Below are positions 47,287 through 57,678 of a stretch of DNA of 64,000 bases, one piece after another. The notes below the pieces were generated by a model. That model was not told the DNA's origin and made no database searches. It saw only the letters and a program-made list of their open reading frames with translations. The stretch comes from Cereibacter azotoformans (GTDB lineage Bacteria > Pseudomonadota > Alphaproteobacteria > Rhodobacterales > Rhodobacteraceae). The position numbers were made by a program, and so were the translations under genes. Location: assembly GCA_017599285.1 (NCBI GenBank), contig JAGFXX010000001.1, forward strand, positions 1,550,001 through 1,614,000. The letters are read 5' to 3'. Numbering within the stretch: position 1 is the stretch's first letter; each line of letters begins with the position of its first letter.

Positions 47287-48210
47287 ATGACCGCCCCTCC
47301 CGATCGCATCCTCCCCGGCGTCGCGCTGATGATCGCCTTCTGCGTCCTGGCGCCCCTGCTCGACGTCTGCGCCAAGCTGGCCTCGGCCACCATTCCCGTC
47401 GGCCAGATCACCTTCGCGCGCTTCCTCGTGCAGGCGATCCTCATGCTGCCCGTGGTGGTGCTGATGGGCACCGACTGGCGGATGGGCCGGCGGATGGCGG
47501 GCCTTGTCCTGCTGCGCGCGATCTTCCTGATCCTCTCGACCTACAGCTTCGTCGCGGCCATCACCGTCATGCCGATCGCCGACGCGCTCGCCATCGCCTT
47601 CGTCGAGCCCTTCATCCTGCTCCTGCTCGGCCGCCTCCTCTTCGGCGACGAGGTCGGGCCGCGCCGGATCGCGGCCAGCCTCGTGGGCTTTGGCGGCGCG
47701 CTGATGGTGATCCAGCCCTCGCTGGCCGCCTTCGGGCCGGTGGCGCTCTGGCCGCTGGGGACGGCGGTCTTCTTCGCCTTCTACATGCTGGTCACGCGGC
47801 AGATGTCGCGCGGCATGCACCCGGTGACGATGCAGCTGCACACGGCGCTCGCGGGCGTCCTGGTGATGCTTCCCGTTCTTGCGGTGGGAGAGGCCGCCGC
47901 GATCCCGACCCTCGATCCGGTGTGGCCGGAGGGATTTGCCTGGCTGCTTCTCTTCGGCGTGGGCTTCTGGGCCTCGGCCAGCCACATCTGCATGACCTAC
48001 GCGCTGAAGTTCGCCCCCTCGGCCACGCTCGCGCCCCTCCACTATCTCGAAATCGTGGCGGCGGTGGGCCTGGGCTATCTCGTGTTCGGCGACTTCCCCA
48101 ATCCGCTGACCTGGGCCGGGATCGGCGTGATCTCGGCCTCGGGACTCTACATCATCTACCGCGAGCGGCTGTCGTCGCGCCTGCCCGCCACCCCGGCACC
48201 AGCGCCCTGA
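47287..48210 (+). CDS. DMT-superfamily (EamA) exporter
   Basis: A 307-residue protein with ten membrane segments in two EamA repeats (MIAFCVLAPLLDVCAKLASA to LVGFGGALMVIQ, and AVFFAFYMLVTRQMSRGMH to VISASGLYIIYRER). These transporters export amino acids, nucleobases or other small metabolites; nothing here shows which. It ends 59 bases inside the convergent thiamine pyrophosphokinase gene. Confidence 0.85.
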   Translation: MTAPPDRILPGVALMIAFCVLAPLLDVCAKLASATIPVGQITFARFLVQAILMLPVVVLMGTDWRMGRRMAGLVLLRAIFLILSTYSFVAAITVMPIADALAIAFVEPFILLLLGRLLFGDEVGPRRIAASLVGFGGALMVIQPSLAAFGPVALWPLGTAVFFAFYMLVTRQMSRGMHPVTMQLHTALAGVLVMLPVLAVGEAAAIPTLDPVWPEGFAWLLLFGVGFWASASHICMTYALKFAPSATLAPLHYLEIVAAVGLGYLVFGDFPNPLTWAGIGVISASGLYIIYRERLSSRLPATPAPAP

Positions 48211-48856
48211 GCGCGCGGTCGAGGCGCGCGCGCGGCAGGATGACCAGCATTCCCGGCCCGTCGAACGCCAGCCGCACCTCGGGCTCGGCCACGGCGTTCG
48301 AGGTGCCCACCCGCCCGTCCGGCGCGAAGGGGATGCCGTCGATCGGCCAGCGCAGCCCCCGGCTTTCGCCGGTGACCGGGCCGAGCGGAAAGAGCGAGAT
48401 CCGCTCGCCGACCTTCAGCCGCAGCCTGAGTTCGGGCGGCGCATGAAACACCACGTCCTGCGGCCCGACCAGCAGGCAGACCGGCTCGGTCCGGCGGACG
48501 AGCACGTTCATCACCGCAAGCCCGTGGTCGATCCGCGCCCCCGCCACACCCAGCGCCAGCACGAAGGGCGCGCGAATGCTGCGCAGGCACTTGTCGAAAT
48601 CGGTGGTTTCCTGTTCCGGCAGGTGATGCACACGGCCGCGGAGCGCCTCGCGCCCCTCGTGGGACAGCGAGTCCATGTCCCCGATCACCGCCTGGGGCAG
48701 CCGGCCGAGACGCAGGGCGCTGTCGCCACCGCCATCCGCCGCCACCAGCACCGGCGCCCGCGCCAGCGCCACGGAAAGATCGCGCCGCGTGACAGGTCCG
48801 CCCGCCACCAGCGTGACGCCTTCGGTCGATTCAACAATGGGCCGGGTCATCTGCAT
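48152..48856 (-). CDS. Thiamine pyrophosphokinase
   Basis: A 234-residue enzyme. AADGGGDSALRLGRLPQAV with GDMDS, and the TTDFDKCLR motif, are the ATP/Mg and substrate sites of thiamine diphosphokinases; RIDHGLAVMNVL is also typical. It converts thiamine and ATP to thiamine diphosphate. The 3' end overlaps the DMT gene tail to tail, which might reduce expression of both if convergently transcribed. Confidence 0.85.
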   Translation of the reverse strand: MQMTRPIVESTEGVTLVAGGPVTRRDLSVALARAPVLVAADGGGDSALRLGRLPQAVIGDMDSLSHEGREALRGRVHHLPEQETTDFDKCLRSIRAPFVLALGVAGARIDHGLAVMNVLVRRTEPVCLLVGPQDVVFHAPPELRLRLKVGERISLFPLGPVTGESRGLRWPIDGIPFAPDGRVGTSNAVAEPEVRLAFDGPGMLVILPRARLDRALRALVPGWRAGATTAARGR

Positions 48857-48990
48857 ACTGTATATAAGGACCTGTGGAGGTATGCCCGTCCGGAGCCATA
48901 ATCAATCCTTCAAATCACCCAGATCTCATCGTTGATTTGGAGGGCAGGCAGGTCCCGAACCTGACGAACGCAAGGGAGCGCGCGCAGCCG

Positions 48991-50118
48991 ATGACCGGCG
49001 AAACGAAGATCCTCACAGTGACCTGCGGCGGTTTCTGCTGCAGGCTCGAGGGATTCGACGACCCCTTCAGCCTGCTGAAGGAGGTGGCGGATCCTCTCCG
49101 CGATCTCGCCGCCACCGGCCTTGCGGGGTGCGACCTGACGGAGTTGCGTCGCCTGTTCCAGAAGGACGGCGCGCGGGGCATCGACGTCGAGGTCACGGCG
49201 GAAGGGCTCGTCCTCCGCCCGGCGCCGGCGGAGGACGCAAGTCTGGCAGCCCGCCTCAGCCGCCTGCGGTCGGCCATGGAAGAGGCGCGCCGTCTCCAGC
49301 CCCGCACGCCCCCCGCTGCGGCCGGGTCGCGGCACGAACCTGCGCGATCCATGCATCGGCCCGACGCACCGGATTCGCAGCCGTCTGACATGGGCCCTGC
49401 CCCGGTCCCCGAGGTCGAGGCCCGGCGGCTTGCGCGCCCCCTAGCGCCGGACGATCCGGTCGGACCTACCGCACCGGACAGCCCCCCTCCCCTTCGCCTC
49501 GAGCATCCCTGCCCGCCCGGCCCGCCGGCCGCCGAGGCCGATGACACGGCGATCCGCACGCTCGTGGCCGAGACCCGAGCCCTGCAGGAGCGCGAGGAAG
49601 CCGAGGAGCGGGCCCGGAACCTCGAACGGGCCCGCGCCCGCGTCGCCAGGCCCCGCGCGGCGCCCGATCCGCTCCTGCTGCAGGAACTGTCCCGGATCGG
49701 GACGGATCTCGCCCATCAGCGGACGCCATGCGCCGCCGGCCGTCAGCTTGCCGAGGCAACCGGCGAGGATGCGGTCGAGCGGATCCTCGACAAGACCACG
49801 AACGAGATGCGGGCGCCCGAAAGCCGGCGACGGATCTCGGCGCTGTCCCATCTCAAGGCGGCCGTGGCGGCCACCGTGGCTGACCGGATGGCCGGAGGAT
49901 TGCCCGCCGGTGGAGAGGCCCGGATGGACGCCTATCGCGACGATCTTGCGCGGGTGGTCCGGCCGTCGGACCTGTCCACGCCGCTGCTGCTGGGCCTGGA
50001 GCAGAGGATCGACCCCGCCCGGCCCGCGCGCGCAGGGTCACCGCTGGAGGATCCGGCGCCCCTTTCCGAAGACCTGCCCGAGCCGGGCGGGAGTGCGGCC
50101 CGAAGGCGGGGACATTAG
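48991..50118 (+). CDS. Unassigned protein with conserved Rhodobacterales N-terminal module
   Basis: A 375-residue protein, divergent from thiamine pyrophosphokinase. The first 60 residues, ILTVTCGGFCCRLEGFDDPF followed by SLLKEVADPLRDLAA, resemble the start of large Rhodobacterales proteins often mislabelled as CheA-like. The middle is a long Pro/Arg/Glu-rich linker (disordered), and the last 130 residues are helical (RISALSHLKAAVAATVADRM). The start at 48991 has AAGGGAG upstream. An AT-rich patch (TACTGTATATAAGG, 48854-48870) lies in the divergent gap. Function unknown. Confidence 0.65.
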   Translation: MTGETKILTVTCGGFCCRLEGFDDPFSLLKEVADPLRDLAATGLAGCDLTELRRLFQKDGARGIDVEVTAEGLVLRPAPAEDASLAARLSRLRSAMEEARRLQPRTPPAAAGSRHEPARSMHRPDAPDSQPSDMGPAPVPEVEARRLARPLAPDDPVGPTAPDSPPPLRLEHPCPPGPPAAEADDTAIRTLVAETRALQEREEAEERARNLERARARVARPRAAPDPLLLQELSRIGTDLAHQRTPCAAGRQLAEATGEDAVERILDKTTNEMRAPESRRRISALSHLKAAVAATVADRMAGGLPAGGEARMDAYRDDLARVVRPSDLSTPLLLGLEQRIDPARPARAGSPLEDPAPLSEDLPEPGGSAARRRGH

Positions 50119-50159
50119 GCGGTCCAGACCGGACGGAGCGGCGCCCGGATCGGCCGTCG

Positions 50160-50197
50160 GAGCCTCCGGCGGGGATATTTGGGCCAGAATGAAAGGC
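50160..50197 (-). repeat. 3'-UTR repeat element, copy C (after DUF2842 gene)
   Basis: On the minus strand CATTCTGGCCCAAATATCCC, the core of copies A and B, begins about 40 bases past the DUF2842 stop in the same orientation as that gene. The following hairpin is shorter (CCGCCGGAGGCTCCG). Confidence 0.6.
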
Positions 50198-50235
50198 AGG
50201 GGCGGCGCCGGGGTGACGGGCCGCACAGGCCCGGA

Positions 50236-50481
50236 CTAGCGGGAGTTGCCGTCGTCCTCGGGCGTCTTCGCGTCGGGGTCGGCCTGCCCGACGCCGATGA
50301 AGATCGGCTTCAGGGGCAGAATCCAGACGACACCCAGCGCCACATAGATGACGAGTTCGAGCCAGAAGGGCGGCCGGTCGAAGAGGCCGACCAGCGTCAC
50401 CGCCGCCACGATATAGAGCGGCATCCCCACGACGAGGACAAGCAGCGACAGGCGGCGACGTGTCTTGTAGCTCAGGGCCAT
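50236..50481 (-). CDS. DUF2842 membrane protein
   Basis: An 81-residue protein with two membrane helices (LSLLVLVVGMPLYIVAAVTL and ELVIYVALGVVWILPLKPIF), matching the small DUF2842 family of alphaproteobacteria; the GVVWILPLKPIF ending of helix 2 is its signature. Function unknown. It follows purA on the same strand, 52 bases downstream. Confidence 0.82.
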   Translation of the reverse strand: MALSYKTRRRLSLLVLVVGMPLYIVAAVTLVGLFDRPPFWLELVIYVALGVVWILPLKPIFIGVGQADPDAKTPEDDGNSR

Positions 50482-50533
50482 GGAACCTCCTGCGGCAAGG
50501 GAGGCCGCCCCGGCGGGGGCGGCCCCGGATGTC

Positions 50534-51826
50534 TCAGTCCTCGAACGGGTCGGTGACGAGGATCGTGTCGTCGCGCTCGGGCGAGGTGGAGAGCAGCGCC
50601 ACCGGGCACTGGATCAGTTCCTCGATCCGGCGGACGTATTTCACCGCGGCGCCCGGAAGGTCCGCCCAGCTGCGTGCCCCGGCGGTGCTTTCGGACCAGC
50701 CTTCGAGTTCTTCATAGATCGGGGTGCAGCGCGCCTGCTGGTCGGCGGCGATCGGCAGGTGGTCGAGCCGCTCGCCGTCGAGGTCGTAGCCCACGCAGAT
50801 CTTCAGCGTCTCGAATCCATCGAGCACGTCGAGCTTGGTCAGCGCGATGCCCGAGACGCCGGAGGTGGCGCAGGTCTGGCGCACGAGGACCGCGTCGAAC
50901 CAGCCGCAGCGGCGCTTGCGCCCCGTCACGGTGCCGAATTCGCGCCCACGCTCGCCCAGACGCTCGCCGTCGGCGTCCTTCAGTTCCGCCGGGAACGGGC
51001 CCTCGCCCACGCGGGTGGTGTAGGCCTTGACGATGCCGAGCACGAAGCCGATGGCGCCCGGCCCGATGCCCGTGCCGGTGGCGGCCTGCCCCGCGATCAC
51101 GTTCGAGGAGGTGACGAAGGGATAGGTGCCGAAGTCGATGTCGAGCAGCGCGCCCTGCGCCCCCTCGAAGAGGATGCGCTTTCCGGCCTTGCGCATCTCG
51201 TTCATCACCTTCCACACCGGCTTCGCGTAGGGCAGCACCTGCGGCGCGATCTCGCGCAGCTGCGCCAGCAGGGCCTCGCGGTCGATGGGCTCGATCCCGA
51301 GGCCGCGGCGCAGCGCGTCGTGGTGCACCATCAGCCGGTCCACCCGGAGCGCAAGCGTCGCCTCGTCGGCGAGGTCGGCCACGCGGATCGCCCGGCGACC
51401 CACCTTGTCCTCGTAGGCCGGGCCGATGCCGCGGCCGGTGGTGCCGATCTTGGCCACCGCATTGTGCGACTCGCGCGCCCGGTCCAGTTCGCCGTGCAGC
51501 GGCAGGATCAGCACGGCGTTCTCGGCGATCATCAGATTGTCGGGCGTGATCTCGACGCCTTCACCGCGCAGCTTCGCAATCTCTCCGACGAGATGCCACG
51601 GATCGAGCACGACGCCATTGCCGATCACCGAGAGCTTGCCCGGCCGCACGATCCCCGAGGGCAGCAGCGACAGCTTGTAGACCTTGCCGTCGATCACCAG
51701 CGTGTGGCCCGCATTGTGCCCGCCCTGGAAGCGCGCGATCACGTCGGCCCGCTCCGAGAGCCAGTCCACGATCTTGCCCTTCCCCTCGTCGCCCCACTGG
51801 GCGCCCACGACGACGACGTTGGCCAT
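50534..51826 (-). CDS. purA: Adenylosuccinate synthetase
   Basis: A 430-residue enzyme. [20 protein letters not shown] is the GTP-binding P-loop start, GGHNAGHT and [18 protein letters not shown] are IMP/aspartate sites, and [20 protein letters not shown] is typical. It makes adenylosuccinate in AMP synthesis. AAGGAACGG precedes the ATG. Downstream in-strand is the DUF2842 gene. Confidence 0.96.
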   Translation of the reverse strand: MANVVVVGAQWGDEGKGKIVDWLSERADVIARFQGGHNAGHTLVIDGKVYKLSLLPSGIVRPGKLSVIGNGVVLDPWHLVGEIAKLRGEGVEITPDNLMIAENAVLILPLHGELDRARESHNAVAKIGTTGRGIGPAYEDKVGRRAIRVADLADEATLALRVDRLMVHHDALRRGLGIEPIDREALLAQLREIAPQVLPYAKPVWKVMNEMRKAGKRILFEGAQGALLDIDFGTYPFVTSSNVIAGQAATGTGIGPGAIGFVLGIVKAYTTRVGEGPFPAELKDADGERLGERGREFGTVTGRKRRCGWFDAVLVRQTCATSGVSGIALTKLDVLDGFETLKICVGYDLDGERLDHLPIAADQQARCTPIYEELEGWSESTAGARSWADLPGAAVKYVRRIEELIQCPVALLSTSPERDDTILVTDPFED

Positions 51827-52081
51827 GTCCGTTCCTTGCTGATGAAAAAAGACCCGCGCTCTATATCTCTCCCCCGAGCGGGACGGAACCGCAAATTCGC
51901 CCGACGGACGGACGGCCGCAATCGGCGGCCGGGCCATGGCCGGCGGGGCCCTGGCCGGCGGGGCCGGGACCGGCACCCGCGGCGCGAGGCCCGCGGCACC
52001 CGGACCTGCGGCCTTGAAGGGCTTGCGGCGACGGACGCATGGGCCTAGATAGGCGCGTCAGCATCTGAAGGCCCCCTCCGC

Positions 52082-52684
52082 ATGCAAAACGTCGTTCTCA
52101 TCGTCCATCTGATCCTCGCGCTTCTGCTCATCGGCGTGGTGCTGCTGCAGCGCTCGGAGGGTGGCGGGCTCGGCATGGGCGGCGGCGGCGGCGCCATGAC
52201 CGGCCGTCAGGCGGCAAACGCCATGACGCGCCTGACCTGGGTCTTTGCGGTGGCCTTCATCGGCACCTCGATCGCTTTGACGATCTTTGCCGCGCAGAAC
52301 TCGCATGGATCCTCGGTGATCGACCAGTTCGGCGGCACCACGCGCCAGCAGGCCCCGGCAACGCCCGAGGCGCCGCTCGGCGGTGACCTGCTGCCCCCGG
52401 CACCGACCAACGCCCCGCTAGCGCCGCCGCGCGCCGACGAGCCGGCGGCCCCGGCGGTGGAAGCTCCGGCGGTGGAAGCTCCGGCTCCGGCCGAAGCGCC
52501 CGTTCCTGAGACGCCGGCCCCCGAGGCGGCGCAGACGCCTGACGCGGAACCGGCTGCACCGGAGGCGAGCGCCCCGGAGACGACCGAGCCGGAGGCCGCC
52601 CAGCCCGAAGCCAGCGCGCCCGAGGCCGCTCCGGCCGAGGAACCGGACGCCCCTGTCGCGCCCGCTCCGACGACGGCCAACTGA
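52082..52684 (+). CDS. secG: SecG with long Ala/Pro/Glu tail
   Basis: A 200-residue protein. The first 75 residues are SecG: two membrane helices (VLIVHLILALLLIGVVLLQR and TWVFAVAFIGTSIALTIFAA) around the GGGLGMGGGG loop. The rest is a low-complexity periplasmic or cytoplasmic tail built of short Ala-Pro-Glu repeats (PAVEAPAVEAPAPAEAP), a feature of Rhodobacterales SecG. It helps SecA-driven translocation through SecYE. pyrG follows 162 bases later. Confidence 0.9.
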   Translation: MQNVVLIVHLILALLLIGVVLLQRSEGGGLGMGGGGGAMTGRQAANAMTRLTWVFAVAFIGTSIALTIFAAQNSHGSSVIDQFGGTTRQQAPATPEAPLGGDLLPPAPTNAPLAPPRADEPAAPAVEAPAVEAPAPAEAPVPETPAPEAAQTPDAEPAAPEASAPETTEPEAAQPEASAPEAAPAEEPDAPVAPAPTTAN

Positions 52685-52714
52685 GCCCCACAATCCTTTG
52701 AGGCCTTTGCCTTT

Positions 52715-52741
52715 CTGACGACAGCATCTAGCTGTCGTCAG
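52715..52741. other. Perfect 11-bp hairpin between secG and pyrG
   Basis: CTGACGACAGC and its exact complement GCTGTCGTCAG around the 5-base loop ATCTA. No T-run follows on either strand, so the likely roles are an mRNA end barrier after secG or a regulatory site before pyrG. Confidence 0.6.
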
Positions 52742-52846
52742 TTGCGAACTCTTTGCGGATGCGCTATATCCCGACTCCCGTGATGGTGGGATTCGGGCAA
52801 GCCGATCGCACTACCTTGAACCGACAGTCACGGGAGATCCCACCGC

Positions 52847-54490
<1,644 letters not shown>

Positions 54491-54651
54491 GATTGCCCGC
54501 CGGCCGTCCCGAAGGGGCGGCCGCGCGACGACATAAGGCCTGCCCCGTCAGGAGATCGCATGAACCCTCAGCACTCCCGGCATCGGCCCGATCCCGGCCA
54601 CGCACCGTCGCGACCCGGCGCCCCGGACGCGCGCGGACGGAGGCGGCCCTG

Positions 54652-55425
54652 ATGCTCTCCTATCAGCACATCTTCCACGCGGGGAACCTCGCCGACGTGC
54701 ACAAGCACGCCCTCCTGTGTGCGATGCTCGACTACATGGTGAAGAAGGACAAGCCGCTCACCTACATCGAGACCCACGCGGGGCGGGGGCTCTACGATCT
54801 GTCCTCGGCCGAGGCGGTCAAGACCGGCGAGGCGGCGCAGGGCGTCGTGGTGCTGGAGCGGCGGCTGCCCGAGGACCATCCCTATCGGCGGCGGCTGCGC
54901 GAAGAGCGCGCGCTCTTCGGGCCCGCGGCCTATCCCGGCTCGCCCCTGCTGGCTGCGGGGTTCCTGCGCGACGGTGACGTGATGCATCTGGCCGAGCTGC
55001 ATCCGCAGGAATACCGGGCGCTCGCGCGGGTCATGGAGCCCTGGGGGGCGCATCTGCGGCAGGAAGACGGCTTCCGCGCCGCGCTGGCGCTGACGCCGCC
55101 CGTGCCGCGCCGGGGCCTGATGCTGATCGACCCGAGCTTCGAGGTGAAGGCCGACTATGCGGCGATCCCCAGGCACATGGCCGCCATCGCGCGGAAATGG
55201 AATGTGGGGACGCTGGCGCTGTGGTATCCGATCCTGCCCGCGGGCCTGCACCGTCCGATGGTCGAGGCGCTGCGGGCGCAGTTCCCGGAGGCCCTGGCGC
55301 ATGAGGTCCGCTTCCCCCCCGCGCGCGACGGGCACGGTCTGGTGGGGTCGGGGATGTTCGTGGTGAACCCTCCCTGGGGAACGGACGATGAGGCCGCGCG
55401 CCTGACCGCGCTCTTCGCCGGATGA
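54652..55425 (+). CDS. rlmJ: 23S rRNA adenine-2030-N6-methyltransferase RlmJ
   Basis: A 257-residue protein. MLSYQHIFHAGNLADVHKHA is the family start and LMLIDPSFEVKADY holds the DPxF/Y-type catalytic motif of N6-adenine methyltransferases; LTYIETHAGRGLYDL is part of the SAM site. It methylates A2030 (E. coli numbering) in 23S rRNA. The start lies after GACGGAGGCGG; upstream in-frame codons are from the intergenic region. Confidence 0.9.
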   Translation: MLSYQHIFHAGNLADVHKHALLCAMLDYMVKKDKPLTYIETHAGRGLYDLSSAEAVKTGEAAQGVVVLERRLPEDHPYRRRLREERALFGPAAYPGSPLLAAGFLRDGDVMHLAELHPQEYRALARVMEPWGAHLRQEDGFRAALALTPPVPRRGLMLIDPSFEVKADYAAIPRHMAAIARKWNVGTLALWYPILPAGLHRPMVEALRAQFPEALAHEVRFPPARDGHGLVGSGMFVVNPPWGTDDEAARLTALFAG

Positions 55426-55492
55426 GCACTCCGCGCGCGACGTGATGTCCGGGCGCTTGGCAGCCGCCGGGGGCCGCTCTATATCCTGTCCC

Positions 55493-55930
55493 ATGTTCGA
55501 TAGCCTTCTCCGCCGCCTGACGGCGCCCGCCCCCGATCGTCTGCCCGAGCCCGACGCCGACCTTGCACTGGCGGCGCTTCTGGTGCGCGTGGCCCGCGCC
55601 GACGGCCATTACGACGAGGCAGAGATCACCCGCATCGACCGGGTGCTCTCCGGCCGGCGCGGAATCACGCCCGAGGAAGCCACCCGGATCCGACGCGAGG
55701 CCGAGGCGCTCGAGGCCGAGGCGCCCGATACGGTGCGCTTCACCCGCGCCCTCAAGGAAGCCGTGCCGGTCGAGGATCGCTTCTCGCTGATGCAGGCGCT
55801 CTGGACGGTGGCGCTGGCCGATGGCGAGCGCGACGACGGCGAGGATCAGGTGCTTCGGCTGGTGGCGAACCTGCTCGGCCTGACCGACCAGGAAAGCGCC
55901 ATCGCCCGCCAGCGGGCCGAACGCGACTGA
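55493..55930 (+). CDS. TerB-like family protein
   Basis: A 145-residue all-helical protein with the TerB pattern: LAALLVRVARADGHYDEAEI near residue 25 and LMQALWTVALADGERDDGED later, both with the acidic residues that bind metal in the tellurite-resistance protein TerB. No other ter gene is near, so a general stress or membrane-surface role is more likely than tellurite resistance. A GC hairpin (CCCGCGGCC/GGCCGCGGG at 55978-56002) follows the gene. Confidence 0.8.
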   Translation: MFDSLLRRLTAPAPDRLPEPDADLALAALLVRVARADGHYDEAEITRIDRVLSGRRGITPEEATRIRREAEALEAEAPDTVRFTRALKEAVPVEDRFSLMQALWTVALADGERDDGEDQVLRLVANLLGLTDQESAIARQRAERD

Positions 55931-56022
55931 ACGGCCGAAGACCGTGCGGGCCGTTGCCTTCCGACGAGGCAGCAGGGCCCGCGGCCGGTCGTCGGCCGCG
56001 GGTGCGCGGCGAATCCGCCTTG

Positions 56023-56034
56023 CCTTGGCCAAGG
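56023..56034. promoter_or_regulatory. 12-bp palindrome upstream of the amine operon
   Basis: CCTTGGCCAAGG, a perfect palindrome 44 bases before the GTG start of the first operon gene, within an AT-richer promoter-like stretch (GGATTTGGGTCCTACTC follows). A plausible operator for a dimeric regulator; no regulator gene is in view. Confidence 0.4.
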
Positions 56035-56077
56035 ATTTGGGTCCTACTCGGGCCAGAGTGACAATTTGCGAGCCGTC

Positions 56078-56875
56078 GTGACCGCCCAGACCCGAGACCC
56101 AGGCCCCTCGCGCCCCGTTCCCGTCATCGAGATCCGAAACCTGCACAAGAGCTACGGCAGTCTCGAGGTGCTCAAGGGCGTGGACATGGTGGCCCCCAAG
56201 GGCCATGTGGTCTCGCTCATAGGGTCGTCCGGCTCGGGCAAGTCCACCCTGCTGCGCTGCGCGAACCTGCTCGAGGACAGCCAGGACGGCGAGATCCTCT
56301 TCGAGGGCGAGGCGGTGCGCTGGAAGGGCACGGGGCTCGCCCGCCACCCGGCCGACAAGGCGCAGGTGATCCGCATCCGAACCAACCTGTCGATGGTGTT
56401 CCAGCAGTTCAACCTCTGGTCCCACATGACCATCCTCCAGAACGTCATGGAGGCGCCGGTGACGGTGCTCGGGCGGCCGCGGGCCGAGGTCGAGGAGGCC
56501 GCGCGGCGCTATCTGGCCAAGGTGGGGATCGGCGACAAGTGCGACGCCTACCCCGCCCAGCTTTCGGGCGGCCAGCAGCAGCGCGCCGCCATCGCCCGCG
56601 CCCTCTGCATGGAGCCCCGCGCGCTGCTCTTCGACGAACCCACCTCGGCGCTCGATCCCGAGCTGGAGCAGGAGGTGGTGCGCGTCATCAAGGCGCTGGC
56701 CGAAGAGGGCCGGACCATGCTTCTCGTGACCCACGACATGCGGATGGCCTCCGACGTGTCGGACCATGTGATCTTCCTCCACCAGGGCAGGATCGAGGAA
56801 GAGGGGCCGCCCGACCGGCTCTTCGGCGCGCCGCAGACCGATCGGCTGCGCCAGTTCCTGTCCGCCACCGCCTGA
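56078..56875 (+). CDS. ABC transporter ATPase, polar amino acid type
   Basis: A 265-residue ATPase: Walker A in SLIGSSGSGKSTLLRC, Q-loop in LSMVFQQFNLWSHM, signature LSGGQQQRAAIARAL, Walker B in ALLFDEPTSALDPE, and the switch His in LLVTHDMRMA. It belongs to the HisP/GlnQ group that drives amino-acid or opine import. The start is uncertain: GTG 56078 (used) or TTG 56066, neither with a good ribosome site. First gene of the eight-gene amine operon. Confidence 0.9.
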   Translation: MTAQTRDPGPSRPVPVIEIRNLHKSYGSLEVLKGVDMVAPKGHVVSLIGSSGSGKSTLLRCANLLEDSQDGEILFEGEAVRWKGTGLARHPADKAQVIRIRTNLSMVFQQFNLWSHMTILQNVMEAPVTVLGRPRAEVEEAARRYLAKVGIGDKCDAYPAQLSGGQQQRAAIARALCMEPRALLFDEPTSALDPELEQEVVRVIKALAEEGRTMLLVTHDMRMASDVSDHVIFLHQGRIEEEGPPDRLFGAPQTDRLRQFLSATA

Positions 56876-56912
56876 CGACCAACAACAACAGAACACTGAC
56901 CGGGAGAGACCG

Positions 56913-57638
56913 ATGAAGAAGCTGATCCTGACCACCGCGCTTCTGGCGCTGGCCGCGGGCACGGCCGCCGCGCAACAGACCGTGCGCATGGGCACCGAGG
57001 GCGCCTACCCTCCCTACAACTTCATCAACGACAAGGGCGAGGTGGACGGCTACGAGCGCGAGCTGGGCGACGAGCTGTGCAAGCGCGCGAACCTCACCTG
57101 CACCTGGGTGAAGAACGAGTGGGACAGCATCATCCCCAACCTGCAGTCCGGCAACTATGACACGATCATGGCCGGGATGAGCATCACCGAAGAGCGGGAA
57201 GAGGTCATCGACTTCACCCAGAACTACATCCCGCCGCTGGCCTCGGCCTATGCCGCGATTTCGCCCGATGCCGACATCGAGGGCGGCGTGGTGGCGGCGC
57301 AGACCGGCACGATCCAGGCGAGCCATGTGGCCGAGAGCGGCGCGACGCTGCTCGAGTTCGCCACCGGCGAGGAGACCGTGGCGGCGGTGCGCAACGGCGA
57401 GGCCGACGCGGTCTTCGCCGACAAGGACTTCCTCGTGCCCTTCGTCAACGAGTCGAACGGCGAGTTCACCTTCGTGGGCGAGGACGTGCCGCTGGGCGGC
57501 GGCGTGGGCATGGGCGTTCGCAAGTCCGACACCGAGCTGAAGGAAAAGTTCAACGCGGCCATCCAGTCCATGAAGGACGACGGCACGATCAACGCCATGA
57601 TCCGCAAGTGGTTCGGCGACGAGATCCAGACCTTCTGA
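56913..57638 (+). CDS. Periplasmic solute-binding protein
   Basis: A 241-residue protein. Signal peptide MKKLILTTALLALAAGTAAA, cut after AQQ. The SBP_bac_3 fold follows: VRMGTEGAYPPYNFINDKGE, GYERELGDELCKRANLTC, SMTEER-like SITEEREEVIDFTQNYIPP. GGGAGAG precedes the ATG. It feeds the two permeases downstream. The substrate cannot be read from the sequence; the operon suggests a polyamine, amine or related amino compound. Confidence 0.9.
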   Translation: MKKLILTTALLALAAGTAAAQQTVRMGTEGAYPPYNFINDKGEVDGYERELGDELCKRANLTCTWVKNEWDSIIPNLQSGNYDTIMAGMSITEEREEVIDFTQNYIPPLASAYAAISPDADIEGGVVAAQTGTIQASHVAESGATLLEFATGEETVAAVRNGEADAVFADKDFLVPFVNESNGEFTFVGEDVPLGGGVGMGVRKSDTELKEKFNAAIQSMKDDGTINAMIRKWFGDEIQTF

Positions 57639-57678
57639 CCGAAAGGAGGGGGGCCCGGCGAGGGCCCTCCGCCCGCCC

